NCBI GenBank assembly: GCA_027484125.1 | Contig: JAIXUI010000123.1 | Coordinates: forward strand, 1 to 39,456 | DNA: 39,456 bases | Origin: Bacteroidota bacterium | GTDB lineage: Bacteria; Bacteroidota; Bacteroidia; UBA7662; JAIXUI01 | Reading direction: 5' to 3' | Shown here: positions 23,220 through 32,172 of the stretch, one piece after another | Position numbering within the stretch: position 1 is the first letter of the stretch | Layout of the letters: every line of letters begins with the position of its first letter | Position numbers and translations under genes: made by a program | Notes under the pieces: model-generated | The model's input: only the letters and a program-made list of their open reading frames with translations | The model's database searches: none | Told to the model about the DNA's origin: nothing

Positions 23220-25517
23220 ATGAAAAACACCTTAATTCTCTTAGTACTTCTATTTCGCGCCATGGCGTGCTACTCCCAATGGCCGATGCATTTCGATTCC
23301 GGAACTTATCCAACTAACCCCATTTGGCATGGAGATACCGGAAGTTTTCAGCTTTCTGGAGGGTTGTTACAGCTCAAAGCCACAACTTTTTTTCAACCTG
23401 CTCGAATTGCGACGTTACTTCCTCCAACTTTGGGGGATACGTTAACCTGGCATCTTTGGTTGAGACTGGGTTTTTCACCTTCCTCTTCCAATCAATTCAG
23501 GTGGTACCTCTGGCAAGATCAACCTGTTGTGAGTGATTCTATCGGCGAGTCTTATTACCTGCAAGTGGGTGAAACGGGCAGTTTGGATGCGCCGGAATTG
23601 TATCACCAGGTGGGTACGCAGCATACCTTACTTGGACGAGGCCGATCGGGTGGATGGTCACGCTCAGACAACAGGCTGAGGCTCCAGGTTCTGGCCTTGC
23701 CTTCCGGCCAATGGATGCTTCGCTGTGACACGCTTGCAGGCTATCATTTCGCCGACACATTATGGCAACCGCCAGGCTTGCATCGGCCAACAACCGGAGG
23801 ATACGGTGGTTTTTGGGCGAAGTTTACCTCTAGCAATGCCCAGCGATTTTGGATCGATGAGTTTCATTGGGGGGATTGGCCTTCTACTCCGGTTCAATCT
23901 GCTTCATGTCGTTCGCCGTTATCCCGCGAGATTGTGTTCAATGAAGTTATGGCAGATCCTTCCCCCGCCCTATTTTACCCCGAAGCAGAGTGGTTGGAAT
24001 TGAAAAACCGAACTGACGATACGCTTTGTTTGCAAGGTTTAGGAATTGCTGATACCCGCGACACGGTAACGCTGCCTGATTTTAAGCTTTTGCCTCACCA
24101 AGAGCTTGTTTTAAGTACTGTTTCCATAGTTCCTGGGACATTGATCTTGCCGCGGTTACCTTCATTAAATAACGAAGGGGATTCATTGGTGCTACTTAGT
24201 CCTGATAAAGTGGTTATTGATCGCTTGATTTATCGTGTTTCGCAGTTTGTTAGTAGTTGGAAAGCCAATGGCGGCTGGTCATTGGAACGTATCAATCCTG
24301 ACAGATTATGTCGGCAAATGGAGAATTGGGCAGAGTCGGTGAGTGAAACAGGGGCAACGCCAGGCTTGAACAATAGTCGCCTGGCCTCTCTGCCCGATAG
24401 TGGTTTAATTCGTATGGTGAATGTGTTTCCGGACCAGATGAACACCTTGCGCATCACCTTTAGTGAACCACCAGAGGAGGCGGTACCTGCTTTTGAATTG
24501 GAGGCCTTTTCCGGCACTTGGAAATGGGAGGGAACTTTAAGCAATCGCCCCCATGAAGGGCGTTTGACGTTGAGCGATGAACTTCAATTCGGTAAATACT
24601 ATCGCATTAAGCTAAAGAGCCTAGGAGTTTGCGGATTAGCCGCAGATACTGCTTCCTTGTTACTGGCGCTACCTGAAGCACCGGATTCGGGCAAGGTTCA
24701 AATCAGTGAAATTTATTTCAAACCTGAAAATGGAGAGGACGAGTTTATTGAATTGGTTAATAATGGGGATAAAGTTGTGGATTTGTCTTGGCTTACAATT
24801 ACCAAGAGTCAGGATGTTCAAATCCCCGATGAGGTGGTGAGAATGGCCGAACAGGGGCGATTGTTCTTCCCAGGTGAAAGATTGGTGCTCACTGCCTCCA
24901 AAGCATCCGGAAGATGGAATGGCTGTAATTCGGAAGTGTTGGTTGTTCCAAACTTTCCAAGCCTCACCGACGATGGCGCTTATCTAGGCGTTGCGAGGTG
25001 GTCGGGGCCTTGGTTAGACTTAGTTGCTTATCGGGAAGACTGGAAACATCCGGCGTTATCAGACATCAGGGGGATTTCCTTGGAGCGCCTCGACTTTAAT
25101 CAATCCGGTCTTTTGAGAAGCAGTTGGCTTTCCGCTTCTGACCAAGCCCGAAAAACGCCGGGTTGTCCCAATTCTCAAACCGGGTTTCAGTCTTCTGCTG
25201 GGAAATTTCAATTGTCGTCCCGCTACTTCACACCGGGAACCAATGGAGCGTTAGATTTCTTGGAGATAACTTATCAGCCGCCTTCTGCGGGATTTAGTTG
25301 TAAGCTGAAATTGGTGGATTTAAGTGGTAGAGTCCTCATGGAGTGGCCGGAGTTATTGGGAGGGGAGCAGGTAAAATGGAGATGGGAAGGATTTACCGGC
25401 TCTGGTTCACCGGTTCAAGCGGGCTGGCTGATAGCGGTGCTGGAAGCCAATCATCCGAACGGCACCACTGATCAAGCCGGAGCTGCTTTCGCAATAATTC
25501 CGGATGGCAATCCTTAG
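23220..25517 (+). CDS. Secreted lamin-tail-domain (LTD) protein
   Basis: A 765-residue exported protein (signal peptide MKNTLILLVLLFRAMACYSQ). The ATG at 23220 is preferred over an in-frame ATG 13 codons upstream, because only the later start puts the signal at the N-terminus. The first ~220 residues look like a concanavalin-like beta-sandwich (WPMHFDSGTYPTNP, AGYHFADTLWQPPG). Two LTD-type immunoglobulin folds follow: REIVFNEVMADPSPALFYPE through SLNNEGDSLVLLS, and VQISEIYFKPENGEDEFIELV through FPSLTDDGAYLGVA. The C-terminus (KLKLVDLSGRVLMEWPE ... AGWLIAVLEA) resembles a FlgD-type Ig fold. LTD proteins of Bacteroidota are often large surface or extracellular proteins, sometimes type IX cargo. 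Its stop codon overlaps that of the convergent porQ gene. Confidence 0.8.
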   Translation: MKNTLILLVLLFRAMACYSQWPMHFDSGTYPTNPIWHGDTGSFQLSGGLLQLKATTFFQPARIATLLPPTLGDTLTWHLWLRLGFSPSSSNQFRWYLWQDQPVVSDSIGESYYLQVGETGSLDAPELYHQVGTQHTLLGRGRSGGWSRSDNRLRLQVLALPSGQWMLRCDTLAGYHFADTLWQPPGLHRPTTGGYGGFWAKFTSSNAQRFWIDEFHWGDWPSTPVQSASCRSPLSREIVFNEVMADPSPALFYPEAEWLELKNRTDDTLCLQGLGIADTRDTVTLPDFKLLPHQELVLSTVSIVPGTLILPRLPSLNNEGDSLVLLSPDKVVIDRLIYRVSQFVSSWKANGGWSLERINPDRLCRQMENWAESVSETGATPGLNNSRLASLPDSGLIRMVNVFPDQMNTLRITFSEPPEEAVPAFELEAFSGTWKWEGTLSNRPHEGRLTLSDELQFGKYYRIKLKSLGVCGLAADTASLLLALPEAPDSGKVQISEIYFKPENGEDEFIELVNNGDKVVDLSWLTITKSQDVQIPDEVVRMAEQGRLFFPGERLVLTASKASGRWNGCNSEVLVVPNFPSLTDDGAYLGVARWSGPWLDLVAYREDWKHPALSDIRGISLERLDFNQSGLLRSSWLSASDQARKTPGCPNSQTGFQSSAGKFQLSSRYFTPGTNGALDFLEITYQPPSAGFSCKLKLVDLSGRVLMEWPELLGGEQVKWRWEGFTGSGSPVQAGWLIAVLEANHPNGTTDQAGAAFAIIPDGNP

Positions 25518-26581
25518 TAGGCGTCGAGGGGAATTCCGAGGCTGAAGGTGTTGGTAGAACCTGCCAAGGTGAAGAGCGCATGGCCATAATCAAGGCGAAA
25601 CTTCTTCGTTTTTATGCCAAATCCCCAGGAAAAACCACTGAGTGCAGCCCGGTTGGGAATGGTGAGCTCTTGCCTGCGTTGATGGTTGTAACCGAGGCGC
25701 ATGGTAAGGGCTTTCCCTAGAAGAATTTCACCGTTAAGGACTACATGATTGAGCACTTCTTCTGCCAGGTTGGGAGCTGCTACAGGTTCAGGTTCGTTGC
25801 TTCCAAGCAATTGAACCTGTTCCCTGAAAACCCTGTCGGTAGGGTCATAATAGGCAGTATTCCAGCGATTTAAGCTATGAAGTACAATTCCATAGCGAAA
25901 GGGTAAATGTTTGAGTTTTTTGCTTACTGCAAGCTGAATGTCTAAAGGAAGTGGCTCCAGTTCGTTTTGATAAGCGGTAAGTTGACGTCCGGCATTGCGA
26001 ATAATTCCGGTTACGTTGATTTGCTGAGCCGAGTCTCTCCAGGTTACGGCCAAGTCAGCCGCAAGGCCGGTAGAGTGAAAGGCTTGAAACCCGGAGTAAA
26101 TCAGTTTCAGATTGGCTCCAACAGTCCAATGCGCGTTGAGTGTTTTGCCCCAGCCTGCTTGTAAGTTTAATTCATTGGCAGAGAAGGTGCCCAAGACTTC
26201 GTTTTGCTCATTGGTTTGGGTAAAAGTGCCGTATTGGACAAATTGAAGACCTGCACTGACAGTGCCCCACCTTGGGTTGAGGAACTTGGCGTATTGCACC
26301 AAGCCATGTTTAATATCAGAGAAGTGATTGGAAAAACTTAGCGACAATTGGTTGTTGAACAAGCTGTCTAAAAGTGCCGGATTTTGCCAGGCCAAGCCTA
26401 AATCTACATCACGATGCCCGGTAGCCCAGCCTCCTAAAGCGGAAGCTCGTGCCGATGGTTGTAAGTTAAGGAAGTTGAAAACAGCTTTTCCACCCGCGGC
26501 TTGCTGAGCAATTGTGGGATTTGCAAATCCTGTAATGAGGAATAAACAGAGAAGGCGTAAGCGAAATAGCGGCTTTTTCAT
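25514..26581 (-). CDS. porQ: Type IX secretion system protein PorQ
   Basis: A 355-residue outer-membrane barrel protein with a signal peptide (...LLCLFLITGFANPTIAQQ). The segment GGKAVFNFLNLQPSARASAL followed by GGWATGHRDVDLGLAWQNPALL is typical of the PorQ/PorV/FadL-like barrels, and the short length with the FNFLNL motif points to PorQ. In Porphyromonas gingivalis PorQ belongs to the PorU-PorV-PorQ-PorZ attachment complex, which removes cargo signals and anchors cargo on the surface. The gene starts in the last codon of the O-antigen ligase gene (ATGA overlap), so the two are translationally coupled. Distinguishing PorQ from other PorV-like barrels would need a profile search. Confidence 0.8.
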   Translation of the reverse strand: MKKPLFRLRLLCLFLITGFANPTIAQQAAGGKAVFNFLNLQPSARASALGGWATGHRDVDLGLAWQNPALLDSLFNNQLSLSFSNHFSDIKHGLVQYAKFLNPRWGTVSAGLQFVQYGTFTQTNEQNEVLGTFSANELNLQAGWGKTLNAHWTVGANLKLIYSGFQAFHSTGLAADLAVTWRDSAQQINVTGIIRNAGRQLTAYQNELEPLPLDIQLAVSKKLKHLPFRYGIVLHSLNRWNTAYYDPTDRVFREQVQLLGSNEPEPVAAPNLAEEVLNHVVLNGEILLGKALTMRLGYNHQRRQELTIPNRAALSGFSWGFGIKTKKFRLDYGHALFTLAGSTNTFSLGIPLDAY

Positions 26582-28239
26582 TCAAAAACAGAGCTCGAAG
26601 TAACGGTCTTTTCTTCGGATTTATTGAAAGCAATACAGAAAATCAGGCAGTAAAATCCTAAAACATAGCTAACCCCGGCCTGAGTGGCGAGCGTAGAATC
26701 GGTGAGCATAGAAAGCACCACCAAGATGCTATGCAAGTACATGGGCAAACGCATAGCCGGAGGACATTTAATCAGCATGGTTACTAAGCAGATAAGGAAA
26801 AGGAGGCTGCCTGGAATTCCATATAATAACTGAATTTCAAGAAATTGATTATGTGGTCGTTGAAATTCCAACCCTGGCAATTCTTGATGAAATACCTGTA
26901 TAGCCTCTGCTTTTAGATCGCCCATTCCGACACCCAAAACCGGATGGTGAGCGACTACTCTTCCGAAAATGCGATAGTAAGCCATTCTGAGGCCGATAGA
27001 ACTGTGGCGCAAATCGTTCGGATGGAGCATTTGTTGGCCTTGATGAAGTTCTTTCCAAGCTTCTTGGTAGCGTTCTTTTACCGCTGGGTGCTGCGTGCTT
27101 AATAGCAAAACAGCTAAAATGCCAGGGAAAATCCAGCGACTAAGGCGGTCGGAGGCTTGCTGTTTCCACCGAAGCCCTACCCAAACAATCCCGCCAAGCA
27201 AAGCGCCCACCTGCCCGATTCGGCCTCCCATGAGGACAAGACCGATGAGCATGAGTGCTGCCACCAAGGCCAATATCCAGGAAGGGATTCCCGCAACTCG
27301 GAAGCCGGAATCGAAAACCAAGAGCAAGCTGGCTAAAAGGCTGAAAGCGAAAAAAAGGCTTGCTCTTGGGCGTTGCTCAAAGGGAGAGGTTAATCTGAAA
27401 GCCTGGAAGCCATATCCTCGCCGAACTTCTCCCCGTTCATTTCGAATTTCTAATGCTCCCGAATAGTTATTTGACTGAAAGTTTCTTCCGGTTAAATAGA
27501 AGCTCCAAGTGCGTTGAGTTAGGCTGTCGGGTAAGGTAAACGCAGCTTTAAGCCACTGCCATTTATCTGAACTGATGATGGGTTGTGAAGTAAGATGCAG
27601 GTGGGGATGTTCCTGCATAGCGCTGATACTCAGGGTGTCGCCACCGCCCATGACTGGTACAGCAACGCTGATGCGGGATGTTCCTGGAATAGTTTTGATG
27701 GTTGGGCCATAAGGGGCGCTTCCATTAATCAGCAACACTGGCTTCCCATCCGGACTGGGGGTGAGTTGCATTTGGTCGTCCACCACCCCTTGAAAGGCGA
27801 GGGTCAAGGAAACGCCTAACACGATGAGGTTGCCTAAGATAAACCCTCCGAGCGCAAGCTTAAAGTGGCCGATACGAAATGGAAGTTGCACCGCCAAAAG
27901 CGGTAAAGTAAGCAGGGAATGTTGGAGGTTAATTTCTGACAGCATCTCTCCCGGCTGTTCAGTCCAGAAAAAAGAAGTGAGCATCCAGAGGGCTAAAACA
28001 CCCCAGATGAGCAGCCATTTGCGCTCTTTGAGTCTTCTCCACCGTTCGTGACGGTGGATTGGATTAAACTGTCCGACGAACCAAGCGGTGTAAGCTGCTC
28101 CTTCAGAAAGGCTGGAAATGGCTTTAGAAAGCGGGATAGTGGCCAGGAAAAGGAGAAAAAACACCATAGCCCAGTCATCCGAATTTCGGGGGAGCCAAGC
28201 CGGATTACGGAGGCTTGCTGATGAGGTTTGGCTATTCAT
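26578..28239 (-). CDS. O-antigen ligase family membrane protein with an extra periplasmic domain
   Basis: A 553-residue polytopic protein of the Wzy/WaaL O-antigen ligase or polymerase superfamily. N-terminal spans ([58 protein letters not shown]) are followed by an unusual soluble beta-rich stretch at about 152-292, then more spans and the large family loop with [20 protein letters not shown] and [20 protein letters not shown], whose PHNQ histidine lies in the usual catalytic region. It should attach or polymerise undecaprenyl-linked glycans at the periplasmic face. I prefer the ATG at 28239; the frame is open 10 codons further. It overlaps porQ by 4 nt and is divergent from ribBA. Confidence 0.82.
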   Translation of the reverse strand: MNSQTSSASLRNPAWLPRNSDDWAMVFFLLFLATIPLSKAISSLSEGAAYTAWFVGQFNPIHRHERWRRLKERKWLLIWGVLALWMLTSFFWTEQPGEMLSEINLQHSLLTLPLLAVQLPFRIGHFKLALGGFILGNLIVLGVSLTLAFQGVVDDQMQLTPSPDGKPVLLINGSAPYGPTIKTIPGTSRISVAVPVMGGGDTLSISAMQEHPHLHLTSQPIISSDKWQWLKAAFTLPDSLTQRTWSFYLTGRNFQSNNYSGALEIRNERGEVRRGYGFQAFRLTSPFEQRPRASLFFAFSLLASLLLVFDSGFRVAGIPSWILALVAALMLIGLVLMGGRIGQVGALLGGIVWVGLRWKQQASDRLSRWIFPGILAVLLLSTQHPAVKERYQEAWKELHQGQQMLHPNDLRHSSIGLRMAYYRIFGRVVAHHPVLGVGMGDLKAEAIQVFHQELPGLEFQRPHNQFLEIQLLYGIPGSLLFLICLVTMLIKCPPAMRLPMYLHSILVVLSMLTDSTLATQAGVSYVLGFYCLIFCIAFNKSEEKTVTSSSVFE

Positions 28240-28245
28240 CCACCT

Positions 28246-28253
28246 CAAAAATA
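28246..28253 (-). promoter_or_regulatory. Candidate -7 box for the O-antigen ligase/porQ pair
   Basis: TATTTTTG on the minus strand matches TAnnTTTG and ends 6 nt before the ATG at 28239, so the transcript would be leaderless or nearly so. No -33 element is evident. Confidence 0.4.
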
Positions 28254-28272
28254 AAAGCCCCCTCGGCATTCC

Positions 28273-28280
28273 TATCTTTG
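28273..28280 (+). promoter_or_regulatory. Candidate -7 box for ribBA
   Basis: TATCTTTG matches TAnnTTTG and lies 9 nt before the ATG at 28290. It excludes the longer frame that starts at 28215 and supports 28290 as the true start. Confidence 0.5.
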
Positions 28281-28289
28281 CCAGCGAAA

Positions 28290-29522
28290 ATGAATGCTTC
28301 AGAACCCATTCGTCTCGATAGAATCGAGGACGCTATCAACGACATCCGCCTTGGGAAAATGATCATCGTAGTGGACGATGAAGACCGGGAAAATGAAGGC
28401 GACTTGCTATGTGCAGCACGAACCGTAACGCCTGAAATTATCAACTTCATGTCAAAATACGGGCGTGGGCTCATTTGCGCACCTGTTGTTGAAGACCGCT
28501 GCGAAGAGCTAAAACTAGACCTGATGGTCTCTGAAAATACCACCTTGCACGAAACGCCATTTACCATTCCTATTGATTTGAAGGGCAGTGGTGTAACGAC
28601 CGGCATTTCTGCGGAAGACCGGGCCAAAACCATTCTCGCCATTATCAATCCGGCAACCAAACCAGAAGATTTTGGACGTCCCGGCCATATTTTTCCTTTG
28701 CGGGCGCGTAGGGGTGGCGTACTTAGAAGGGCAGGACATACTGAAGCCGCCATTGACTTCGCCCGACTTGCCGGTTTTGAAGGTGCGGGGGTGATTTGTG
28801 AAATCCTTGATGAGGATGGTACCATGGCCCGTTTACCTCGCCTTCGTGTTATGGCTGATGAGTTTGGCTTAAAGCTCGTTTCCATTAAAGATCTCATCGC
28901 CTATCGCATCAGCCAGGAGAGTCTTATAAAACGAGAAATCGAAGTGGATATGCCCACCCAATGGGGGCATTTTCGGCTCATTGCCTACCGACAAATTCTC
29001 ACCGACCAAGAACACCTTGCGATTGTAAAAGGCCATTGGTCAGAACATGAGCCCGTATTGGTGCGGGTGCATTCGTCCTGCATGACCGGCGACATCTTCG
29101 GATCGTGCCGTTGTGATTGTGGTGAGCAATTACATCGTGCCATGGAGCAAATAGAAAAGGCCGGTCAAGGAGTGATTGTTTATATGAATCAGGAAGGACG
29201 AGGGATAGGATTGATGAATAAACTTAAAGCCTATAAACTTCAGGAAGAAGGCTTGGATACGGTTCAAGCTAATCTTGCGCTTGGCTTTAAAATGGATGAA
29301 CGGGATTATGGAATCGGAGCACAGATTATCCGTGATTTGGGTATCCGAAAGATGCGTCTTATGAGCAACAATCCTAAAAAGCGCGCCGGCCTTATTGGCT
29401 ATGGGCTCGAAATTGTAGAACGTGTTCCGCTCGAAATACAGTCGAATCCCCACAACAAGGCTTATTTAGAAGCCAAGCGTGATAAAATGGGACATCAAAT
29501 TATGTCTGGCAAAAACGATTAA
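28290..29522 (+). CDS. ribBA: Bifunctional DHBP synthase / GTP cyclohydrolase II
   Basis: A 410-residue fusion enzyme that feeds both precursors into riboflavin synthesis. The N-terminal RibB half makes 3,4-dihydroxy-2-butanone-4-phosphate from ribulose-5-phosphate; its acidic motif is [15 protein letters not shown], followed by [20 protein letters not shown]. The C-terminal RibA half opens GTP; its zinc ligands lie in [20 protein letters not shown] and its GTP-binding segment is [18 protein letters not shown]. Both sets of active-site residues look intact. The upstream extension to 28215 is not coding because it covers the promoter box. A GT4 gene follows after 2 nt, so they are co-transcribed. 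Confidence 0.95.
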   Translation: MNASEPIRLDRIEDAINDIRLGKMIIVVDDEDRENEGDLLCAARTVTPEIINFMSKYGRGLICAPVVEDRCEELKLDLMVSENTTLHETPFTIPIDLKGSGVTTGISAEDRAKTILAIINPATKPEDFGRPGHIFPLRARRGGVLRRAGHTEAAIDFARLAGFEGAGVICEILDEDGTMARLPRLRVMADEFGLKLVSIKDLIAYRISQESLIKREIEVDMPTQWGHFRLIAYRQILTDQEHLAIVKGHWSEHEPVLVRVHSSCMTGDIFGSCRCDCGEQLHRAMEQIEKAGQGVIVYMNQEGRGIGLMNKLKAYKLQEEGLDTVQANLALGFKMDERDYGIGAQIIRDLGIRKMRLMSNNPKKRAGLIGYGLEIVERVPLEIQSNPHNKAYLEAKRDKMGHQIMSGKND

Positions 29523-29524
29523 AA

Positions 29525-30682
29525 ATGCCTGATAAACCCCGAATCGCGCTGCTTGGGCCTTGTTATCCTTACCGAGGCGGCAACGCCCTTTTCATGGGCC
29601 ATCTATACGAAAAGTTGAGTGTGCACTTTCAAACTGTGCTCATCAATTACAAGTTGCTCTATCCTTCCTTATTGTTCCCTGGTTCTTCCCAGTTCGATAA
29701 AAGCCATGAAGTGATAACGCCGGTGCCTTCGCAAAGAATGATGAGTTCCATCAATCCGATAAGTTGGTACCAAACCGCTGCATACCTGAATAAGGAAAAG
29801 TTTGATTTGGTGGCTTTCGATTGGTATAACCCATTCTTTGGTCCAACTTTGGGAACCATTGCTCGTTTGCTAAGTGACCATTATCGGGGGAAGAAGCTTT
29901 TCATCACGGAGAATGTAATTTCTCATGAAGCCCGTTTGCCCGACAAGCTGCTTACCAGTTATGCACTCCACCAGGCGGATAGTTTTCTTACGCTTTCAGA
30001 TAAGGTAGTTGAACAATTGCAGCCATGGTTAGGCCAAAAGCCGGTATATCGCTCAGAGCTTCCGGTTTACGATTGTTACGACCTGAGCAGTTCCGAGTCA
30101 TCTAGTGCACTTATCGCAGAAACAGGTCTTCAGCCTGATCAGGACGAGATTTTGCTGTTCTTTGGCTATATCCGTGCATACAAAGGACTCGATTTGTTGA
30201 TTGAGGCCATGCCGGCAATACTTCAGCAGCGTCCTAAAGCCAAATTGTTGGTAGTTGGGGAAAGCTATGAAGATATCAAGCAGTACGAAGGGCAAGTTGA
30301 AAAGCTAGGGCTGAAAGGGAAAGTAGTAATCGTTCATCGTTTTGTTCCCAATGAAGAAGTGGGGCCATATTTCCGGGCATCGAAGCTGGTGGTATTGCCT
30401 TATCGATCGGCTACACAAAGCGGTATTCTGAATATCGCTTATGGTTTCGGTAAACCGGTAGTGGTAACTCCGGTAGGTGGATTAGGAGAGTTTGTAAGTC
30501 CGGGTGAAACCGGATTAATTGCCGACGCCGCGACGCCGGAAGCCATCACGCGTGCGGTCTTACATTTTTTCGACATTTCCTCGAAAACGGACTTTACAGG
30601 CGCAATTCGGCGACGAGTTGAACAAAATGGTTTCGGAAGAATTCACGAAGTGTTCACAAAAATTTTGAAATCCGAATTTTAG
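29525..30682 (+). CDS. Glycosyltransferase family 4 (GT-B fold)
   Basis: A 385-residue cytoplasmic GT-B enzyme. The N-terminal acceptor domain begins RIALLGPCYPYRGGNALFMG, with the glycine-rich loop of the GT4 family. The donor domain has EILLFFGYIRAYKGLDLLIE, PKAKLLVVGESYED, RFVPNEEVGPYFRASKLVVL and GFGKPVVVTPVGGLGEFVSPG, ending in GLIADAATPEAITRAV. The first glutamate of the usual EX7E motif is not obvious: SATQSGILNIAYGFGKP occupies that site. It should transfer a sugar to a lipid or glycan acceptor; donor and acceptor are unknown. It starts 2 nt after the ribBA stop. Confidence 0.9.
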   Translation: MPDKPRIALLGPCYPYRGGNALFMGHLYEKLSVHFQTVLINYKLLYPSLLFPGSSQFDKSHEVITPVPSQRMMSSINPISWYQTAAYLNKEKFDLVAFDWYNPFFGPTLGTIARLLSDHYRGKKLFITENVISHEARLPDKLLTSYALHQADSFLTLSDKVVEQLQPWLGQKPVYRSELPVYDCYDLSSSESSSALIAETGLQPDQDEILLFFGYIRAYKGLDLLIEAMPAILQQRPKAKLLVVGESYEDIKQYEGQVEKLGLKGKVVIVHRFVPNEEVGPYFRASKLVVLPYRSATQSGILNIAYGFGKPVVVTPVGGLGEFVSPGETGLIADAATPEAITRAVLHFFDISSKTDFTGAIRRRVEQNGFGRIHEVFTKILKSEF

Positions 30683-30729
30683 GTATAAAATTGGGTCATT
30701 ACTGAGGACTTTATCAAGATTTCATATTC

Positions 30730-32034
30730 ATGACCCAAAAACCGCGTCTCACGTTCTGGGAAATCTGGAACATGAGCTTTGGCTTTCTCGGCATTCAGTT
30801 TGGTTTTGCGCTGCAAAATGCTAACGTTAGCCGCATCTTCCAGACTTTAGGGGCAAACCCTGAAGATCTACCCTTGTTTTGGATTGCAGCCCCACTAACC
30901 GGACTGCTGGTTCAGCCGATAATCGGGTACCTCAGTGACCGAACCTGGCATCCATTCTGGGGGCGCCGTCGTCCTTTCTTTTTTGTTGGCGCTATTTTGT
31001 CTTCTATGGCGCTGTTCCTTATGCCCAACTCATCGGTTTTGTGGATGGCCATTGGGTTGTTATGGTTGATGGATGCCTCTATCAATGTTTCTATGGAGCC
31101 TTTTCGCGCTTTTGTTGGAGATAAACTCCCCGCCGAACAACGTACTGCCGGTTTTGCCATGCAAACGTTCTTCATAGGACTTGGTGCCGTTATTGCTTCT
31201 TTGTTACCGTATCTTTTTACCAATTACCTCGATATTTCAAACGAGGCTCCAGCTAACCAAATTCCTGATTCAGTAAAGTACTCTTTTTACATTGGTGCTT
31301 TGGTCTTTCTTACAGCAGTGATGTGGACCGTGTTTACCACGAAAGAGTTTCCGCCAGATGATATTCAAACGTTCGAGCGTGAAAAACTCGGGGGAAGCAA
31401 AACGGAAGAAGGGTTTAAGGAGATTTTTACCGGCATTTTTAGTATGCCGAAAACCATGGTCCAATTGGCGATGGTTCAATTTTTTAGTTGGCTGGCATTG
31501 TTTGCGATGTGGATTTACACCACACCGGCTGTTGCGGAAAATGCTTTTGGCACCAAAGACCCGATGTCGATGGAGTTTCAGGAAGCAGGCAACTGGGTAG
31601 GGGTCATGTTTGCTGTTTACAATGGCGTTTCTGCCCTTGCGGCTTTTGCACTTCCTTGGTTAGCGGCTCGGCTCAACCGCAGATTGGTGCATAGCATCTG
31701 TCTTTTCATCGGCGGAATCAGCCTTGCTTCCATCTTTTTCCTGCATGACAAGGAGGCTTTCATTCTTCCTATGATAGGAATTGGTATTGCATGGTCCTCT
31801 ATCTTAACGATGCCATATGCCATCCTGGCAGGTGCATTGCCTGCTGATAAAATGGGTTACTACATGGGCGTTTTTAACTTTTTTATTGTACTTCCACAAG
31901 TAGTTGCTTCGGCAGTGCTGGGATATATGGTAGGAAAAATTGGTGGTGGTGCTTCAACTTCTGCACTACTTATCGGTGGATGCTCCATGGCATTGGCCGC
32001 TATCCTCTGTTTCCGGGTGCAAGACGAGCATTAA
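30730..32034 (+). CDS. MFS sugar transporter, SUT/GPH-like
   Basis: A 434-residue protein with about 12 membrane spans. The cytoplasmic loop 2-3 reads LSDRTWHPFWGRRRPFFFVG, very like the D-R-T...GRRRPF signature of sucrose/maltose:H+ symporters (SLC45/SUT, GPH group). MNVSMEPFRAFVGDKLPAEQ-like SINVSMEPFRAFVGDKLP and GFAMQTFFIGLGAVIASLLP continue the pattern. It likely imports a disaccharide such as maltose or sucrose with protons; the substrate cannot be fixed here. It lies 47 nt after the GT4 gene and ends before a strong terminator, closing the ribBA-GT4-MFS run. Confidence 0.88.
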   Translation: MTQKPRLTFWEIWNMSFGFLGIQFGFALQNANVSRIFQTLGANPEDLPLFWIAAPLTGLLVQPIIGYLSDRTWHPFWGRRRPFFFVGAILSSMALFLMPNSSVLWMAIGLLWLMDASINVSMEPFRAFVGDKLPAEQRTAGFAMQTFFIGLGAVIASLLPYLFTNYLDISNEAPANQIPDSVKYSFYIGALVFLTAVMWTVFTTKEFPPDDIQTFEREKLGGSKTEEGFKEIFTGIFSMPKTMVQLAMVQFFSWLALFAMWIYTTPAVAENAFGTKDPMSMEFQEAGNWVGVMFAVYNGVSALAAFALPWLAARLNRRLVHSICLFIGGISLASIFFLHDKEAFILPMIGIGIAWSSILTMPYAILAGALPADKMGYYMGVFNFFIVLPQVVASAVLGYMVGKIGGGASTSALLIGGCSMALAAILCFRVQDEH

Positions 32035-32106
32035 GCTCATTTTTCAAACACAACGTGTACGAACTGCCAGACTTGACCGGCGTATCCTGACTTCTAACTA
32101 CGTTAT

Positions 32107-32145
32107 AAAACAAAAGCGGGGCTTATTAAGCCCCGCTTTTGTTTT
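32107..32145. terminator. Bidirectional intrinsic terminator between MFS gene and rhodanese gene
   Basis: An 18-bp perfect stem (32107-32124 with 32128-32145; core AAAAGCGGGGCTT) with a 3-nt loop, A-rich on the left and T-rich on the right, so it works in both directions between convergent genes. Confidence 0.95.
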
Positions 32146-32172
32146 AACTAACAAGCAATAACCGGATTGAAA

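Noticed and set aside
28232-28897. 221-codon open frame antisense to ribBA
   Set aside because: It is Ser/Arg-rich, lies opposite the conserved RibB coding sequence and shows no family motif.
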